Below are positions 62,307 through 64,000 of a stretch of DNA of 64,000 nt, one piece after another. This DNA is from Anas platyrhynchos (Eukaryota > Chordata > Aves > Anseriformes > Anatidae): positions 281,501 to 345,500 of the forward strand of contig NC_092612.1 of assembly GCF_047663525.1 (NCBI RefSeq), in the 5' to 3' direction. Within the stretch, counting starts at the first letter, position 1; each line of letters starts with the position of its first letter. The position numbers and the translations under genes were made by a program. Below the pieces are notes generated by a model. That model was not told the DNA's origin, did not search any database, and saw only the letters and a program-made list of their open reading frames with translations.

Positions 62307-64000
62307 GTACGTGGCTGTGAGGGGCCCTTCTGGCACGCGGCTCGGGGGTGGCTCGCGTGAGGGGAGCAGCAGCTGGAGGAGCCGCCAGGTCTCTGGGGGG
62401 CTCCGTGGGGCAGCTCTTGGGGCAAACGTGTTTCTTGTGCCCGCGTTTGCCAGCCTGCCTTGCGGATGCCTGCTGGGCAGAGCTGGCAGCGAGCTGCAGG
62501 AGGAGGCGGGTGAGCGGCAGCCCCATGCTGGCCGCGGAGGCGCTCAGTGGGAGGGCAGCAGCAGGCTGGGTGTTACAGCCCTGAGAAGCACCGGGCAGCA
62601 GGGCAGGGCTCTCCAGGTGCCATCTCAGCAGCTCTGCCCCTGCGTGCCTGCTGTGAGAACCACGCAGGAAGGAAAAGGTGAGAGCCAGGATCCAGTCCCT
62701 GCCCAGAATCGGGGGGGTTGTTGGCAGGGGGCGCGGGGGGCAGAGCAGTGCCCGGCCTGCCAGGCAGCCCCTGCGCAGCCACGTTGCAGCCGTGGCCGCT
62801 GCTTCCTCTTTCTGCTGGCCTGAAGCACAGAGTCTGGGGAAAGCAGGGAGTCTGTTTTTAATCCTGCTTCGAGAGCTAACCTTGAGCTGTGCGCTTCCTG
62901 TTGTTGCCAAGACATCCTGGTGTGTTGGGCGGGCAGCACCCAGCAAATGCAGGACTGAGAGGTGACCTCTGAAAGGCAGGCAGAGCGCGCAGGCCCCCAG
63001 AGGAGCAAATGCAGTCCCACCCGGACAGCACCCTGCTCCTCCTCACCTTCCCTTCTGTCCGCCAGCTTCCTCTGCACGGGAGGAATTTGTTGTTTCCTGG
63101 AGCCTCTGATTGCTGCTGCTGCAGCCGAGGCGCTGTCTGGCCGCAGCCCTGCTATTTTGGAGCTCTGCTTTCTGCACGAAGGTCACCACGGCTCACGTGC
63201 CCGTGTGCCTGTTTCGCTGGCAGAGCCTGCAGGCAGCTGGGGGGCCGTGGAGCATTTCTGGGGCACAGGAAGCATCCTCTCACCAGGGAGGATTTCCTAT
63301 TCCCGTCCCCTCTCCTAACCCTGCTGTCGGCAGAGGGGTTGAGCTGTGTGGGATGCAGCAGTGCCAGGACCTGCTCTGGATCTCCGGGGCTGCGGCAGAA
63401 GCAGTGAGAGGGCACAGAGATCCCTGCTGGGGGCAGGGACCTTCTCCTTTATCCCAGCCCGAGGCAGGAGAGGCGGCAGGGGCTGGCCCTGGGTGGTGTT
63501 TGCCTGCAGCAGCCAGCTCAGCCCGCACTTGTGCCGTCCCTGTTCTGGGTTCTGGGCACGTTCCAAGCATGGGGCAGCTCTCAGGGAGCGGTGGGGTGGA
63601 TGCTTGGGCTCCTTGCAGGCGGCTTCTCCCTTCCAGCAGCCTCCTCAGCGGTTCCTGCGCCGTCCTTGCCCCTCGGTGCAGACCCTGCTCAGACCCGAGG
63701 GTGGCCGCAGGACTGGGGCCCAGCCTGTCCCATATCCCTCCCTCCAGGCACGGCACTTGTGTGGGCAGGGCTGGCTGCTCCTGCTGGCTCAGCCTTTGTC
63801 CTTGGCTATAAAAACCCTGCCGTGGTTATGGACCTGCTCCTCTCCTTCCTCCCCCCACCTTTGCTCTGGTTATCACGTCTTTCAGGGCAGCTTCCACTGG
63901 AGGCTCTGTCCTGTTTCCTTGAGCCCTTGCCAGCCTCCCCTCAACATCCTCGTGGCTGTGCCCTGGTGTGGAGGTGGCTGTGAAATGGGTTTGGAAGCTG
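62307..64000 (+). other. ZNF687: ZNF687 intron 2 (start)
   Basis: Sequence after the donor to the window end. It has no recognisable exon; the next expected coding block (a C2H2 finger beginning near Asn-Val-Cys-Pro) was not found. A TATA-like CTATAAAAAC near 63804 and several pyrimidine-rich stretches are present, without clear meaning. Confidence 0.55.

Noticed and set aside
62307-62360. ZNF687 ending at the in-frame TGA at 62358
   Set aside because: A consensus donor (ACG then GTACGT) precedes it, and the protein would stop in the middle of its zinc-finger array; the frame past 62306 is intronic.

Overview
The window is vertebrate nuclear DNA, most likely from a bird microchromosome. Evidence for a bird is a CR1-type LINE 3' end in an intron (about 29757-29812), very high GC, very short G/C-rich introns full of degenerate minisatellites, and tight gene packing. 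The gene order and strands, GABPB2(+) SEMA6C(-) LYSMD1(-)/SCNM1(+) TMOD4(-) VPS72(-)/PIP5K1A(+) PSMD4(+) ZNF687(+), match human 1q21.3. By known synteny this corresponds to chicken chromosome 25. The species cannot be fixed from sequence alone.

Layout. 1-4540: last coding exon and long 3' UTR of GABPB2. 4748-11404: SEMA6C, 17 coding exons on the minus strand. 11405-12885: GC-rich upstream region where mammals have TNFAIP8L2, not seen here. 12886-14109: LYSMD1 (minus). It shares a 446-bp bidirectional promoter with SCNM1 (14555-16216, plus). 17310-20158: TMOD4 (minus). 21437-23535: VPS72 (minus). It shares a 350-bp bidirectional CpG promoter with PIP5K1A (23886-42854 coding, plus; 3' UTR to about 45.35 kb). 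46101-50626: PSMD4 (plus). 50707-51240: a ten-member CCAAT array. 51.3-64 kb: ZNF687 (plus), with a non-coding first exon, an 8.7-kb intron, one large coding exon, and the start of the next intron, where the window stops.

I rebuilt seven complete gene models exon by exon. In each, the exon lengths sum to a multiple of three with GT-AG or GC-AG introns: SEMA6C 853 aa, LYSMD1 169 aa, SCNM1 258 aa, TMOD4 347 aa, VPS72 364 aa, PIP5K1A 553 aa, PSMD4 376 aa. GABPB2 and ZNF687 run off the window edges.

Functionally this is a synteny block of mostly housekeeping genes: transcription factor and chromatin factors (GABPB2, VPS72, ZNF687), splicing (SCNM1), proteasome (PSMD4) and phosphoinositide synthesis (PIP5K1A). 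Two tissue-type genes sit among them: a class 6 semaphorin and a muscle tropomodulin. I found no mobile system, CRISPR array, viral gene or novel protein system. The most interesting signals are regulatory: the CCAAT array, the paired perfect CREs 13 bp upstream of the VPS72 start codon, opposed ZNF143-type elements, and an in-phase PIP5K1A-to-PSMD4 splice possibility.
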